This document shows, in pieces, positions 5,956 to 12,249 of a DNA stretch of 20,197 nucleotides (position 1 is the stretch's first letter; each line of letters opens with the position of its first letter). Source of the stretch: a virus; the IMG/VR virus record IMGVR_UViG_3300035664_000111, positions 1 through 20,197 of that record; one strand, written 5' to 3'. The notes under the pieces are model-generated. The model ran no database searches. It was not told where the DNA came from and saw only the letters and a program-made list of their open reading frames with translations. Made by a program: the position numbers and the translations under genes.

Positions 5956-6165
5956 ATGTTTATAGACGATAATAGTTTACGCAAGGAGTTAAAAGAAATT
6001 CTTCTTACGAAAACACGAAACCAAGTAGTAAAGGAAATAAAATCCAAAGGCTTAAAGATGCACCAATATACAATAGACCGCTTCTTAAGTGGCGCGTTGG
6101 TAAGCATTAAAACTTTAAGAACTTTAGACGAGTACGTTTACCGAACTCAAAAAGGTTTTAAGTAA
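5956..6165 (+). CDS. Small helix-turn-helix-like protein, possible regulator
   Basis: About 69 residues from the ATG at 5956. A TTG at 5950 overlapping the previous stop is possible but less likely. The pattern RNQVVKEIKSKGLKMHQYTI, then DRFLSGALVSIKTLRTLDEYV, is a compact all-helical layout like a lambda-repressor-type helix-turn-helix: the 'turn' is at SKGLKMH, and the recognition helix is followed by a helix ending in LDEYV. It is the last gene before a gap with a possible terminator and the promoter of the sigma-factor gene, so it could regulate the early-to-late switch. Family assignment is tentative. Confidence 0.5.
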   Translation: MFIDDNSLRKELKEILLTKTRNQVVKEIKSKGLKMHQYTIDRFLSGALVSIKTLRTLDEYVYRTQKGFK

Positions 6166-6170
6166 AGAAA

Positions 6171-6199
6171 TACCCCGCCGTAAAAAGTGTGGTTTTTTA
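6171..6199 (+). terminator. Possible weak terminator at the end of the early operon
   Basis: Just after the stop codon at 6165, the sequence has ACCCC near 6171 and GTGTGG followed by six T (6187-6198). A short imperfect stem between the C-rich and G-rich segments can be drawn. The T-run and location (end of one operon, before a new promoter) support a terminator, but the stem is poor. Confidence 0.3.
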
Positions 6200-6202
6200 T
6201 GG

Positions 6203-6235
6203 ATTGTTATGTTTAGAAATTAATCATTATATTTG
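6203..6235 (+). promoter_or_regulatory. Bacteroidota-type promoter for the sigma-factor gene
   Basis: ATTGTTA (6203-6209) serves as -33 element and TATATTTG (6228-6235) is an exact -7 element, with 21 bases between the TTG and the TA. The same seven-base -33 sequence occurs in the promoter at 3755, which suggests both are read by the host primary sigma factor. The start codon follows 17 bases after the -7 element, so the leader would be about 10 bases or less. Confidence 0.7.
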
Positions 6236-6251
6236 ACGACAAACTAAGCAA

Positions 6252-6785
6252 ATGGAATGGCTTAAAATAGTTGCAAAAGACCACAAAGAATGGGTTAAAC
6301 TTGTTCAAAGTTTCGGAGAAGATTTCTTTGCGGAAGACATCGTACAAGAATCTTACCTTAGATTACATAAGTATTGTAAACCCGAAAACATTATTCACGA
6401 TGGGCAAGTTAATAAAGGTTTTATGTATTTTGTTTTACGCAATCTTTACTTATTACATATTAAAAGCGAAAAGAAGAATGCGATGGTAAGCCTAAACGAG
6501 TTAGCCGTATTAAAAGACGAACCCACTAACCTAACTAAAGAAGAAGCCTATTCGAGATTGCTCAGTAAGATACACGAAGAAGTTGATTCTTGGCATTGGT
6601 ACGACAAGCAACTATTTACAATCTACAAAGACACGGATTTATCAATAAGGGATATAGCTAAAGAAACTACAATAAGTTCGAGTTCAATATTCAACACGTT
6701 AAAGAACTGCAAAAGCAAAGTAAGAACGAAGTTCAAAGAAGACTACGAGGACTACAAAAACGAGGATTACGAATTAATAAAATAA
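6252..6785 (+). CDS. Phage-encoded RNA polymerase sigma-70-like factor
   Basis: A 177-residue protein with the two-domain layout of a small sigma factor. A region-2-like helix pair covers about 20-80, with EDIVQESYLRLHKY and then GFMYFVLRNLYLLHIKSEKK, the counterpart of the -10 binding and core-binding helices. A region-4-like helix-turn-helix covers about 118-165 (DLSIRDIAKETTISSSSIFN, then LKNCKSKVRTKFKE). Such factors redirect host polymerase to phage late promoters. It is the first gene behind its own host-type promoter and precedes the terminase and structural genes, where I see no host-type promoter. This suggests control of late transcription. Assignment is by fold pattern. Confidence 0.7.
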   Translation: MEWLKIVAKDHKEWVKLVQSFGEDFFAEDIVQESYLRLHKYCKPENIIHDGQVNKGFMYFVLRNLYLLHIKSEKKNAMVSLNELAVLKDEPTNLTKEEAYSRLLSKIHEEVDSWHWYDKQLFTIYKDTDLSIRDIAKETTISSSSIFNTLKNCKSKVRTKFKEDYEDYKNEDYELIK

Positions 6786-6789
6786 CGTT

Positions 6790-6972
6790 ATGAAATACGT
6801 ATTAAAAGTATTGAACGAAGAATTAAAGCAGCGCGAAAAAAGAGCGCACGAATGGTACGATAAATATCAAAAACTTTACGAGGATTACCACGACTTAAAA
6901 AGGGAAAACGAAATACTAAGAAACGACTTATTCGAACTAAGTCAAGATTACTTTAAGAATAAAAATAAATAA
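6790..6972 (+). CDS. Short leucine-zipper-like coiled-coil protein
   Basis: A 60-residue protein that is almost entirely one charged helix with heptad repeats (LNEELKQREKRAHEWYDKYQ, then LYEDYHDLKRENEILRNDLF). It follows the sigma-factor gene by four bases and precedes the next gene by two. The size and composition suggest a dimeric or trimeric coiled coil. It could pair with a neighbouring protein such as the sigma factor, but nothing in the sequence shows this. The family is not recognised. Confidence 0.6.
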   Translation: MKYVLKVLNEELKQREKRAHEWYDKYQKLYEDYHDLKRENEILRNDLFELSQDYFKNKNK

Positions 6973-6974
6973 CT

Positions 6975-7382
6975 ATGGCACGACCAAGAAAAAAACAAGC
7001 CGAAGGATTAGGCGACACGGTAGAAAACATTTTAGAAACTACGGGAATAGCAAAAGTAGCGAAATGGGTAATGGGCGAAGATTGCGGATGCGAAGAACGC
7101 AAACAAAAACTTAACGACCTTTGGCGCTACACTAAACCCGAATGCCTAACGGAAGACGAATACACCTACTTAGACGAATTCTTTAAGCGGGGTAGGAATT
7201 CAGTTGCACCAAGTGAGCAAAGAGAACTATTAAAGATTTACAATAGGGTATTTAAGCAAAGAATGCAACCGACTTCGTGCGGTAGTTGTCTACGGGAAGT
7301 AGTAAACAAATTGAATCAACTTTACGCAATCTATAAAGCCGAACAAGATGCCACTACCGAAGCCAACACCGAAGGAGAATAA
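6975..7382 (+). CDS. Phage protein with two Cys pairs, function unknown
   Basis: A 135-residue protein. A basic N-terminus (MARPRKKQ) is followed by GLGDTVENILETTGIAKVAK, then MGEDCGCEERK with a C-x-C pair. Next come an acidic helical section (KPECLTEDEYTYLDEFFKRG) and LKIYNRVFKQRMQPTSCGSC with a second C-x2-C pair. The four cysteines could form one zinc site bridging two helices. The layout is familiar from genes lying upstream of terminase in Bacteroidota phages, but I know no function for it. The last 35 bases overlap the next gene. The position suggests a packaging or late-gene role; unproven. Confidence 0.65.
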   Translation: MARPRKKQAEGLGDTVENILETTGIAKVAKWVMGEDCGCEERKQKLNDLWRYTKPECLTEDEYTYLDEFFKRGRNSVAPSEQRELLKIYNRVFKQRMQPTSCGSCLREVVNKLNQLYAIYKAEQDATTEANTEGE

Positions 7383-7557
7383 AAAAGAGTTCGTAATGCG
7401 TTGTATGTCGGACGAAACAATGGTAAAAGAATTCCCCGAAACCGACCAACGTTTAGCAGTTTGTTCGTCTACTTACGAAGAAAACTTATCAAATGAAAAT
7501 AGAAAAAGTAAAACTATCGGAAATAAAACCGAACCCGAAGAATCCAAGGCTAATTAA
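7348..7557 (+). CDS. Small conserved phage protein (MPLPKP type)
   Basis: A 69-residue protein starting MPLPKPTPKENKKEFVMRCM, then EFPETDQRLAVCSSTYEE. The motif order 'P.P...E....F..RCM.......E....QRLAVC' is a recognisable small module seen alone or at the start of larger phage proteins near terminase or head genes. Its function is not known to me. It overlaps both neighbours, upstream by 35 and downstream by 65 bases. The last 20 residues are dual-coded with the ParB-like gene and look unstructured, so the functional part is probably residues 1-45. Confidence 0.6.
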   Translation: MPLPKPTPKENKKEFVMRCMSDETMVKEFPETDQRLAVCSSTYEENLSNENRKSKTIGNKTEPEESKAN

Positions 7558-8086
7558 AGACGAAAAGTTTAAGAAATTAGTCAAATCAATTAAGGACTTT
7601 CCACAAATGTTGGAACTTCGTCCAATAGTAGTGGATGAGAATAACATTATTTTGGGCGGAAATATGCGTTTTAAGGCACTTAAAGAAGCGGGGTATAGTG
7701 AAGTGTCAATAGTTAGGGCAAACGACCTTACAATCGAACAAAAAGACGAATTCATAGTAAAAGACAACGTAGGTTTTGGGGAATGGGATTGGGACATTTT
7801 AGCGAATGAATGGGACACCAAAAAATTAGATGATTGGGGATTAGGTTTACCAATTGACATTGAAGAAATAAAAGAAACAAAAGACATTCCCGATATTGGA
7901 GAAATAGAATTTAGCGAAGAATTATTTTTAGAACATAATTATATTGTTTTATATTTTGACAATGCAATGGATTGGGAAGTAGCACAAGAAATTTACGGAT
8001 TAAAACAAGTAAAAAGTAAAACAAGCGCAGAAGGAACTCAAAAAATTGGAATTGGTAGAGTAATAAACGGAAAAAATTTTATATGA
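7493..8086 (+). CDS. ParB-fold (ParB/sulfiredoxin-like) phage protein
   Basis: A 197-residue protein. Residues 1-75 show the ParB N-terminal nuclease-like core: KLSEIKPNPKNPRLI (7-21), LRPIVVDENNIILGGNMRFK (42-61, with the GGNxR phosphate-binding signature) and ALKEAGYSEV. The segment to about 125 (DWDILANEWDTKKLDDWGL) is typical of phage ParB proteins near terminases, which are often fused to or paired with DNA-modifying enzymes. The C-terminal third is a separate small alpha/beta segment (NYIVLYFDNAMDWEVAQEIY). From about 7860 the codons become more AT-rich, continuing into the next gene, which overlaps by 4 bases. There is no ParB DNA-binding helix-turn-helix, so it is not a partition protein. 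Activity is unknown. Confidence 0.7.
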   Translation: MKIEKVKLSEIKPNPKNPRLIKDEKFKKLVKSIKDFPQMLELRPIVVDENNIILGGNMRFKALKEAGYSEVSIVRANDLTIEQKDEFIVKDNVGFGEWDWDILANEWDTKKLDDWGLGLPIDIEEIKETKDIPDIGEIEFSEELFLEHNYIVLYFDNAMDWEVAQEIYGLKQVKSKTSAEGTQKIGIGRVINGKNFI

Positions 8087-8841
8087 ATGTTATAATACCA
8101 AGTTACAAAAGAAGCCACGATTTAAAAGGAAAAGATTATTTTTTTATGGCTAAATATTGTGTCCCTAAAAGTCAAGAAAAAGAATATATTGCAGCAGTTG
8201 GAAAAGACAGGGTTATTACTTTGCCCGATAGCGAAGATGGCGACATAGTAAAAAAACGAAATTGGATTTTAAACAATATAGAATTTCCGTTAATAATGAT
8301 TGATGATGACGTTAAAAGCATAAATTATTATGAAAATAGAAAAGGCGAAAATGATGGAGAACACAAAAACAAAGAATTAGACAAACACGAATTAATTAAT
8401 TTTTTTAAACATAATTTTAAGTTATGCGAAGATTTTAATTGTAAAATGTGGGGATTAGGACAAAACGAAGACAATAGAATATTTAAAGAATTTTTACCTT
8501 TTAATTTAACAAATATTATTTTGGGTCCTTTTCAAGCGCATTTAAAACACGAATTAAAATTTGATAATAGAGTAGGGACAAAAGACGATTACGATATGGC
8601 ATTACAACAACTTCAAAAATATAAAAAAGTATTAAGGTTAAATAAGTTCCATTATTTATGCGAACACGGCGATAACAAAGGCGGAATTGTTAGTTATAGG
8701 ACTAAAGAAAAAGAAATACAATATTGTAAACAAATTATGATAAAGTGGGGTAAAAAAATAATTCAATATAAAATACCACCTCAAAAAATGACTGATTTAT
8801 TAAACGCAAAAAAAGTAAATGTTCCGATAAAAGGAGTTTAA
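8083..8841 (+). CDS. GT-A-fold glycosyltransferase-like protein
   Basis: A 252-residue protein. It begins with a nucleotide-sugar-binding style strand and loop (VIIPSYKRS, 3-11). DGDIVKKRNWILNN (52-65) matches the 'G...KRN' helix of GT-A enzymes, and PLIMIDDDVKS (69-79) carries the DDD/DxD metal-binding motif at 74-76. KFDNRVGTKDDYDMALQQLQ in the second half may supply the catalytic acid. The overall pattern resembles glycosyltransferases found in phage genomes next to ParB-like and DNA-modification genes (TET-associated type), but no TET/JBP oxygenase is present here. Possible targets are modified DNA bases or a virion/host surface sugar. The gene is AT-rich compared with its neighbours and translationally coupled to the ParB-like gene (ATGA). 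Confidence 0.6.
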   Translation: MNVIIPSYKRSHDLKGKDYFFMAKYCVPKSQEKEYIAAVGKDRVITLPDSEDGDIVKKRNWILNNIEFPLIMIDDDVKSINYYENRKGENDGEHKNKELDKHELINFFKHNFKLCEDFNCKMWGLGQNEDNRIFKEFLPFNLTNIILGPFQAHLKHELKFDNRVGTKDDYDMALQQLQKYKKVLRLNKFHYLCEHGDNKGGIVSYRTKEKEIQYCKQIMIKWGKKIIQYKIPPQKMTDLLNAKKVNVPIKGV

Positions 8842-8867
8842 ATAAACAACAAGAATACAACTATAAA

Positions 8868-9200
8868 ATGGCAAATAAAGATATCCAACCACGTTGGGAA
8901 AAAGGCGAAAGCGGAAACCCAAACGGAAGACCAAAAGGAAGTAAGAACCGAAGCACGATAGCACGGCAATGGTTGGAAGTAAATCAAAATTTAAAGAATC
9001 CATTAACAGGCGAAAACGAAAATATGTCGCAAGAAGACCTAATGACTTTAGCGTTAATTAAAAAAGCGCGTGAAGGCGATGTAAACGCCTATAAAGCATT
9101 AATGGATAGTGGTTATGGCGCTCCCGTTCAGCAAATCGAACAAACAAATATAGAAATTCCTTTATTCCCCGATGTTCAAGAGGACAACAGCAACGAATAA
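8868..9200 (+). CDS. Probable terminase small subunit (DUF5681-like)
   Basis: A 110-residue protein. The opening RWEKGESGNPNGRPKGSKNR (9-28) is the GNPxGRPKGSKN signature of DUF5681-type proteins that often stand directly before TerL. The middle is helical (SQEDLMTLALIKKAREGDVN, then AYKALMDSGYGAP), a layout expected for a DNA-recognising small subunit. Small terminases bind the packaging start site and regulate TerL. The gene overlaps the TerL start by 29 bases. The position is strong evidence; the precise family could still be an accessory protein rather than the true TerS. Confidence 0.65.
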   Translation: MANKDIQPRWEKGESGNPNGRPKGSKNRSTIARQWLEVNQNLKNPLTGENENMSQEDLMTLALIKKAREGDVNAYKALMDSGYGAPVQQIEQTNIEIPLFPDVQEDNSNE

Positions 9201-10332
9201 GGTACTCGGACTTAAGAACCGCGTTAAGATTATTCAAGGCGGTACTTCGGCTTCAAAAACTTATTCAATTTTAGCGGTGCTAATTAACAAGGCGGTAAGT
9301 AACCCTAGTTTAGAAATAAGCGTAGTTGCGGAAACAATCCCACACTTAAGGCGGGGGGCATTAAAGGATTTTATTAAGATACTAAAGTGGACGAACCGTT
9401 TTAACGATAAGCAGTTTAATAAGTCCTTACTAACGTACGAATTTAGAAACGGAAGTATAATCGAATTCTTTTCCGCAGATGATTCAAGTAAGTTAAGGGG
9501 AGCGCGGCGCGATATTCTATATATCAATGAGTGTAACAATGTAACCTTTGACGCTTATAACGAATTGGCTATTCGAACACGGAAGGAAGTATTTTTAGAC
9601 TTTAACCCTGCTCACGAATTTTGGGTACACAAAGAACTAAAAAACGAACCTGATTCGGACTTCCTAATTTTAACTTACAAGGATAACGAAGCCTTAGACC
9701 AAAGCATTATAGACCAAATAGAAAAGAACAAAGAAAAGGCGAAGACGTCAAGTTATTGGGCAAATTGGTGGAAGGTTTACGGCGAAGGTCAATTAGGAAT
9801 GCTTGAAGGGGTTGTTTTCAGTAATTGGAAAACTATTGACACAATCCCAAAAGAAGCGAAGTTACTCGGAATAGGGTTGGACTTTGGTTACACGAACGAC
9901 CCTACCGCAATTATAGAAATATACAATTACAACGGACAACGAATAGTAAACGAATTAGTTTACCAAACGGGTTTACTAAATAGCGACATCGCGAAACTTC
10001 TACCAAAACACGTACCCGTATATGCTGATTCTTCCGAGCCGAAATCAATAGACGAAATAAAACGCTTCGGGGTAACGATTAAAGGAGTAACCAAAGGCAA
10101 GGATTCAATAAACTACGGAATCGACGTAATGCAGCGTAACGAATACTTAGTAACGTCAAACAGCAGTAATTTAATCAAAGAATTACGCTCGTATGTTTGG
10201 GGCACGGACAAGCAAGGCAACCGCTTAAACAAGCCAATAGATTTTAATAACCACGCTATCGATGCTTTTCGTTATCACGAAATGGAAACGCTCGGGATAG
10301 GCTCAAATTACGGAAGTTATGCAATACGATAA
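9172..10332 (+). CDS. terL: Terminase large subunit (ATPase and nuclease)
   Basis: A 386-residue protein. Walker A is GGTSASKT (23-30), with Walker B plus catalytic Glu at DILYINE (114-120). The coupling region follows and includes LDFNPAHEFW. The RNase H-like nuclease domain starts at LDFGYTNDPTAII (about 235-247, first metal-binding Asp). VYADSSEPKSIDEIKRFG (about 283-300) provides the second acid and NHAIDAFRYHEME (about 359-371) the third. The enzyme pumps DNA into proheads and cuts the concatemer. Length is slightly short for the family (about 400-450). The ATG at 9172 lies inside the small-subunit gene; starting there places Walker A at the usual distance from the N-terminus. The assignment is secure. 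Confidence 0.93.
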   Translation: MFKRTTATNKVLGLKNRVKIIQGGTSASKTYSILAVLINKAVSNPSLEISVVAETIPHLRRGALKDFIKILKWTNRFNDKQFNKSLLTYEFRNGSIIEFFSADDSSKLRGARRDILYINECNNVTFDAYNELAIRTRKEVFLDFNPAHEFWVHKELKNEPDSDFLILTYKDNEALDQSIIDQIEKNKEKAKTSSYWANWWKVYGEGQLGMLEGVVFSNWKTIDTIPKEAKLLGIGLDFGYTNDPTAIIEIYNYNGQRIVNELVYQTGLLNSDIAKLLPKHVPVYADSSEPKSIDEIKRFGVTIKGVTKGKDSINYGIDVMQRNEYLVTSNSSNLIKELRSYVWGTDKQGNRLNKPIDFNNHAIDAFRYHEMETLGIGSNYGSYAIR

Positions 10333-10501
10333 AACTAACGATATGCAAGTAATGATTTCTCGCGTTGAGGAATATATTTACGAGCGTACGGGCAAGCGGG
10401 TTCGAATAGTGTTTAACAATATGCCACGTTTCACGATTCACTTTGATATGCTAATTAAAGCACACGAATACGTCGTGAATTACAAAAACACGAATAAATA
10501 A
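10319..10501 (+). CDS. Small phage protein of unknown function
   Basis: Sixty residues from the ATG at 10319, which overlaps the TerL end by 14 bases. An in-frame ATG at 10343 would give 52 residues (MQVMISRVEEYIYERTGKRV) and is an equally good start. The protein is basic, with one helix (VEEYIYERTGKR), a strand and a second helix (DMLIKAHEYVVNY). It has no catalytic motif. Small proteins with an 'E.YIYERTGK' pattern occur near terminases of related phages. No function is assigned. It sits where a portal gene would be expected, but is far too small to be one. Confidence 0.55.
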   Translation: MQYDKTNDMQVMISRVEEYIYERTGKRVRIVFNNMPRFTIHFDMLIKAHEYVVNYKNTNK

Positions 10502-10511
10502 TTATAAGTAT

Positions 10512-11243
10512 ATGAAGTTAGAAATAAACGTTCCAAGTTCAATTAGCGAAATACCTTTAGTAAACTACCAAAAGTTCCTAAAGTTGCAGCAGTCATCTAA
10601 CGACGAAGAATTTATAGCGCAGAAAATGATAGAAATCTTTTGCGGTATTCAGTTAAAGGACGTTGTTAAAATGAAACTAACAAGCGTTAATGAACTTATT
10701 TTACACTTTAAAAATATCTTTGCAGAAAAACCAAAGTTCAAACCAACGTTTAAGATAGGCGAAATCGAATACGGGTTTATAACCGATTTAGAAAATATAA
10801 GTTTTGGCGAATACGTGGACTTAGATAACTACTTGGCTAAGTGGGAAGACTTCCATAAGGCAATGGCGGTTATGTACCGACCTATTAAAATACGGAACAA
10901 AGATAAATACGAAATAATCGAATACAACGGAGCGGGCGAATACGCGGAACTAATGCAGTACGCGCCAATGGACGTAGCTATATCCGCTTCGGTTTTTTTT
11001 TGGACTTTAGGAAGCGAGTTGTTAAGCGCTACCCTAAACTATTTAGAGAAGGAACTGAAGACGATGAGCGAGAACGAACAAGCGACTTTAGCGCACGAAC
11101 TCAATTCGGAAAAAAGTGGGGGTGGTATAGTTCAATCTATGGACTTGCTAAAGGAGACCTTACAAAGTACGACGAAGTTACTAAATACGGATTATATAAA
11201 TGTCTCACCTATCTTACCTTCGAAGCAGAAAAAAACGAAATAG
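10512..11243 (+). CDS. Tail assembly chaperone-like protein (frame-0 product)
   Basis: A 243-residue protein. The N-terminal part (MKLEINVPSSISEIPLVNYQ onward) and the SFGEYVDLDNYLAKWEDFHK and AMAVMYRPI sections follow the pattern of siphophage tail assembly chaperones from Bacteroidota phages. These bind the tape measure and tail-tube subunits but do not enter the virion. After VFFWTLGSELL the helical C-terminal region continues to ILPSKQKKTK. From about 11000 to 11243 a second frame (-1) is also open and codes for a convincing chaperone C-terminus, so the gene very probably makes a second, frameshifted product, as lambda G/GT does. No membrane segment. The role is by resemblance plus the frameshift architecture. 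Confidence 0.6.
   Translation: MKLEINVPSSISEIPLVNYQKFLKLQQSSNDEEFIAQKMIEIFCGIQLKDVVKMKLTSVNELILHFKNIFAEKPKFKPTFKIGEIEYGFITDLENISFGEYVDLDNYLAKWEDFHKAMAVMYRPIKIRNKDKYEIIEYNGAGEYAELMQYAPMDVAISASVFFWTLGSELLSATLNYLEKELKTMSENEQATLAHELNSEKSGGGIVQSMDLLKETLQSTTKLLNTDYINVSPILPSKQKKTK
10993..11001 (+). promoter_or_regulatory. Candidate -1 ribosomal frameshift site A (run of nine T)
   Basis: Frame-0 codons here are GTT TTT TTT TGG, so T-TTT-TTT (10994-11000) is a canonical X-XXY-YYZ slippery heptamer in the correct phase. A slip leads into the -1 frame that stays open to 11275. This is the best heptamer by rule, although the -1 frame sequence immediately after it is unusually Arg-rich. Confidence 0.4.
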
Positions 11244-11275
11244 AATTAATGGAAATTAAAAAAAGTTATAAATGA
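11000..11275 (+). CDS. -1 frame C-terminal extension of the tail assembly chaperone
   Basis: This frame has no good start codon; the first candidate is a TTG at 11000 inside a T-run. It is best read as the second part of a frameshift product of the chaperone gene. From about 11106 it encodes FGKKWGWYSSIYGLAKGDLT and then KYGLYKCLTYLTFEAEKNEI, the typical C-terminus of such chaperones (K.WGWY..IY.LA.GD, then L..CL..L.FE..K). It ends in IKKSYK. The stop TGA overlaps the next gene's ATG (11272). In lambda, the shifted GT protein recruits the tail tube protein to the tape measure. The shift may occur at 10994-11000 or at 11108-11116. The two frames share about 240 bases, so this stretch is dual-coded. 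Confidence 0.65.
   Translation: MDFRKRVVKRYPKLFREGTEDDERERTSDFSARTQFGKKWGWYSSIYGLAKGDLTKYDEVTKYGLYKCLTYLTFEAEKNEIELMEIKKSYK
11108..11116 (+). promoter_or_regulatory. Candidate -1 ribosomal frameshift site B (GGAAAAAAG)
   Basis: The frame-0 reading is GAA AAA AGT and the -1 reading GGA AAA AAG. A slip of one base with AAA in the P site is easy on the run of six A. It is not a perfect tandem heptamer. It lies exactly where the conserved -1 frame block (GKKWGWY) begins, which favours it on protein grounds over site A. Confidence 0.35.
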
Positions 11276-11727
11276 ACGGATACTACTCATTACTAAACGA
11301 ACTTAGAACACACTTTAATGCGGATGCGATAGTTAACACCGTTTCCCAAGGTTCAATTTTTAACGTTGACTTAGGCAAGCAAACTATATTTCCGTTAGTT
11401 CATATAATGGTTAATCAGGTTACGTTTAACGATAACGTAATGACTGCGAACGTTACTTTAATGGCTATGGATAACGTAAGCCAACGCAAAGAAGAAGCGC
11501 CCGATTCGTTCGAAACCGCGGACAACGAAATAGACGTTTTAAATACTCAGTTAGCAGTATTAAACCGAGCGTTTGAAATGTTGAAACACGGAAATATTTG
11601 GGATAACCTTTACCAATTAAACGGAGCGCCAACTTGCGAACCTTTTATAGAACGCTTTGAAAATTACTTAGCAGGGTGGGGAATGACATTCGATGTAGAT
11701 TTTCCTAACGATATGACACGTTGTTAA
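11272..11727 (+). CDS. Tail-module protein, possibly tail terminator-like
   Basis: A 151-residue protein starting inside the stop of the chaperone extension (ATGA). It opens MNGYYSLLNELRTHFNADAI, then TVSQGSIFNVDLGKQTIFPL and VHIMVNQVTFNDNVMTANVT, a helix followed by beta strands. That layout is used by tail terminator/completion proteins, which cap the tail tube. Later parts (ETADNEIDVLNTQLAVLNRA) are helical, and the C-terminus (YLAGWGMTFDVDFPNDMTRC) returns to strands. I recognise the overall layout from Bacteroidota phage tail clusters but not a named family. The adjacent neck-like gene supports a head-tail joining role. Confidence 0.5.
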   Translation: MNGYYSLLNELRTHFNADAIVNTVSQGSIFNVDLGKQTIFPLVHIMVNQVTFNDNVMTANVTLMAMDNVSQRKEEAPDSFETADNEIDVLNTQLAVLNRAFEMLKHGNIWDNLYQLNGAPTCEPFIERFENYLAGWGMTFDVDFPNDMTRC

Positions 11728-12249
11728 ATGGATAAGGAACTACAACTTAAAGCGCTCGAAGAATTTAGGGACTACGTAATTAAACGTAGCAAGGCAAACC
11801 TACGCAAGAAAAAAAGCACGGGAAATTTAAGTAAAAGTTTAAGCGCTGAAGTAAAGGTTATGCCGAACTCGATTCGTTTCTTTTTCGAAATGGCAGAATA
11901 CGGATTTTACCAAGACAAAGGGGTAAGCGGTACACGTAAAAAATATAATACGGAGTTTAGTTACACTACCAAAGCGCCACCACCCAAGGCGTTCGACAAA
12001 TGGATAGTACGAAAAGGAATAGCGCCACGAGATAAAAGCGGAAAATTCCTAACTCGAAAATCTTTGCAGTTTGCGTTGTCGCGTTACATATTTGTAAACG
12101 GAATTAAACCGAGTTTATTTTTTACACGACCTTTTGAAGCCGCATTTAAGGAACTACCTAACGAATTAATAGAAGCGTACGGGTTAGAATCAGAAGAACT
12201 ATTCGATACTATAATGAAAGAAAATTTTAGAAACTATGCCAATAAATAG
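11728..12249 (+). CDS. Neck/tail-completion protein, HK97 gp10-like
   Basis: A 173-residue basic protein starting directly after the previous stop. The layout is: helix EEFRDYVIKRSKANLRKKKS, short strands (LSAEVKVMPNSIRFFFEMAE), the loop YGFYQDKGVSG, then AFDKWIVRKGIA, and finally GIKPSLFFTRPFEAAFKELP, similar to the 'G..P..F..PA' end of HK97 gp10-family proteins. These form a ring connecting head and tail. Strong basicity is expected for a protein near the DNA channel. The next gene's ATG overlaps by 14 bases. Family assignment is moderate. Confidence 0.55.
   Translation: MDKELQLKALEEFRDYVIKRSKANLRKKKSTGNLSKSLSAEVKVMPNSIRFFFEMAEYGFYQDKGVSGTRKKYNTEFSYTTKAPPPKAFDKWIVRKGIAPRDKSGKFLTRKSLQFALSRYIFVNGIKPSLFFTRPFEAAFKELPNELIEAYGLESEELFDTIMKENFRNYANK

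Noticed and set aside
6271-6489. 72-residue plus-strand frame inside the sigma-like gene
   Set aside because: It overlaps the well-supported sigma-like frame and has no family resemblance or independent start signal.
7489-7887. 132-residue minus-strand open frame opposite the ParB-like gene
   Set aside because: The plus-strand gene has clear ParB motifs over the same region. The antisense product is Ser/Phe/Ile-rich with no recognisable domain.
7493-8086. ParB-like gene as a plasmid-type partition protein
   Set aside because: Only the N-terminal ParB core is present. The DNA-binding helix-turn-helix and a neighbouring ParA ATPase are missing, and the location is upstream of terminase.
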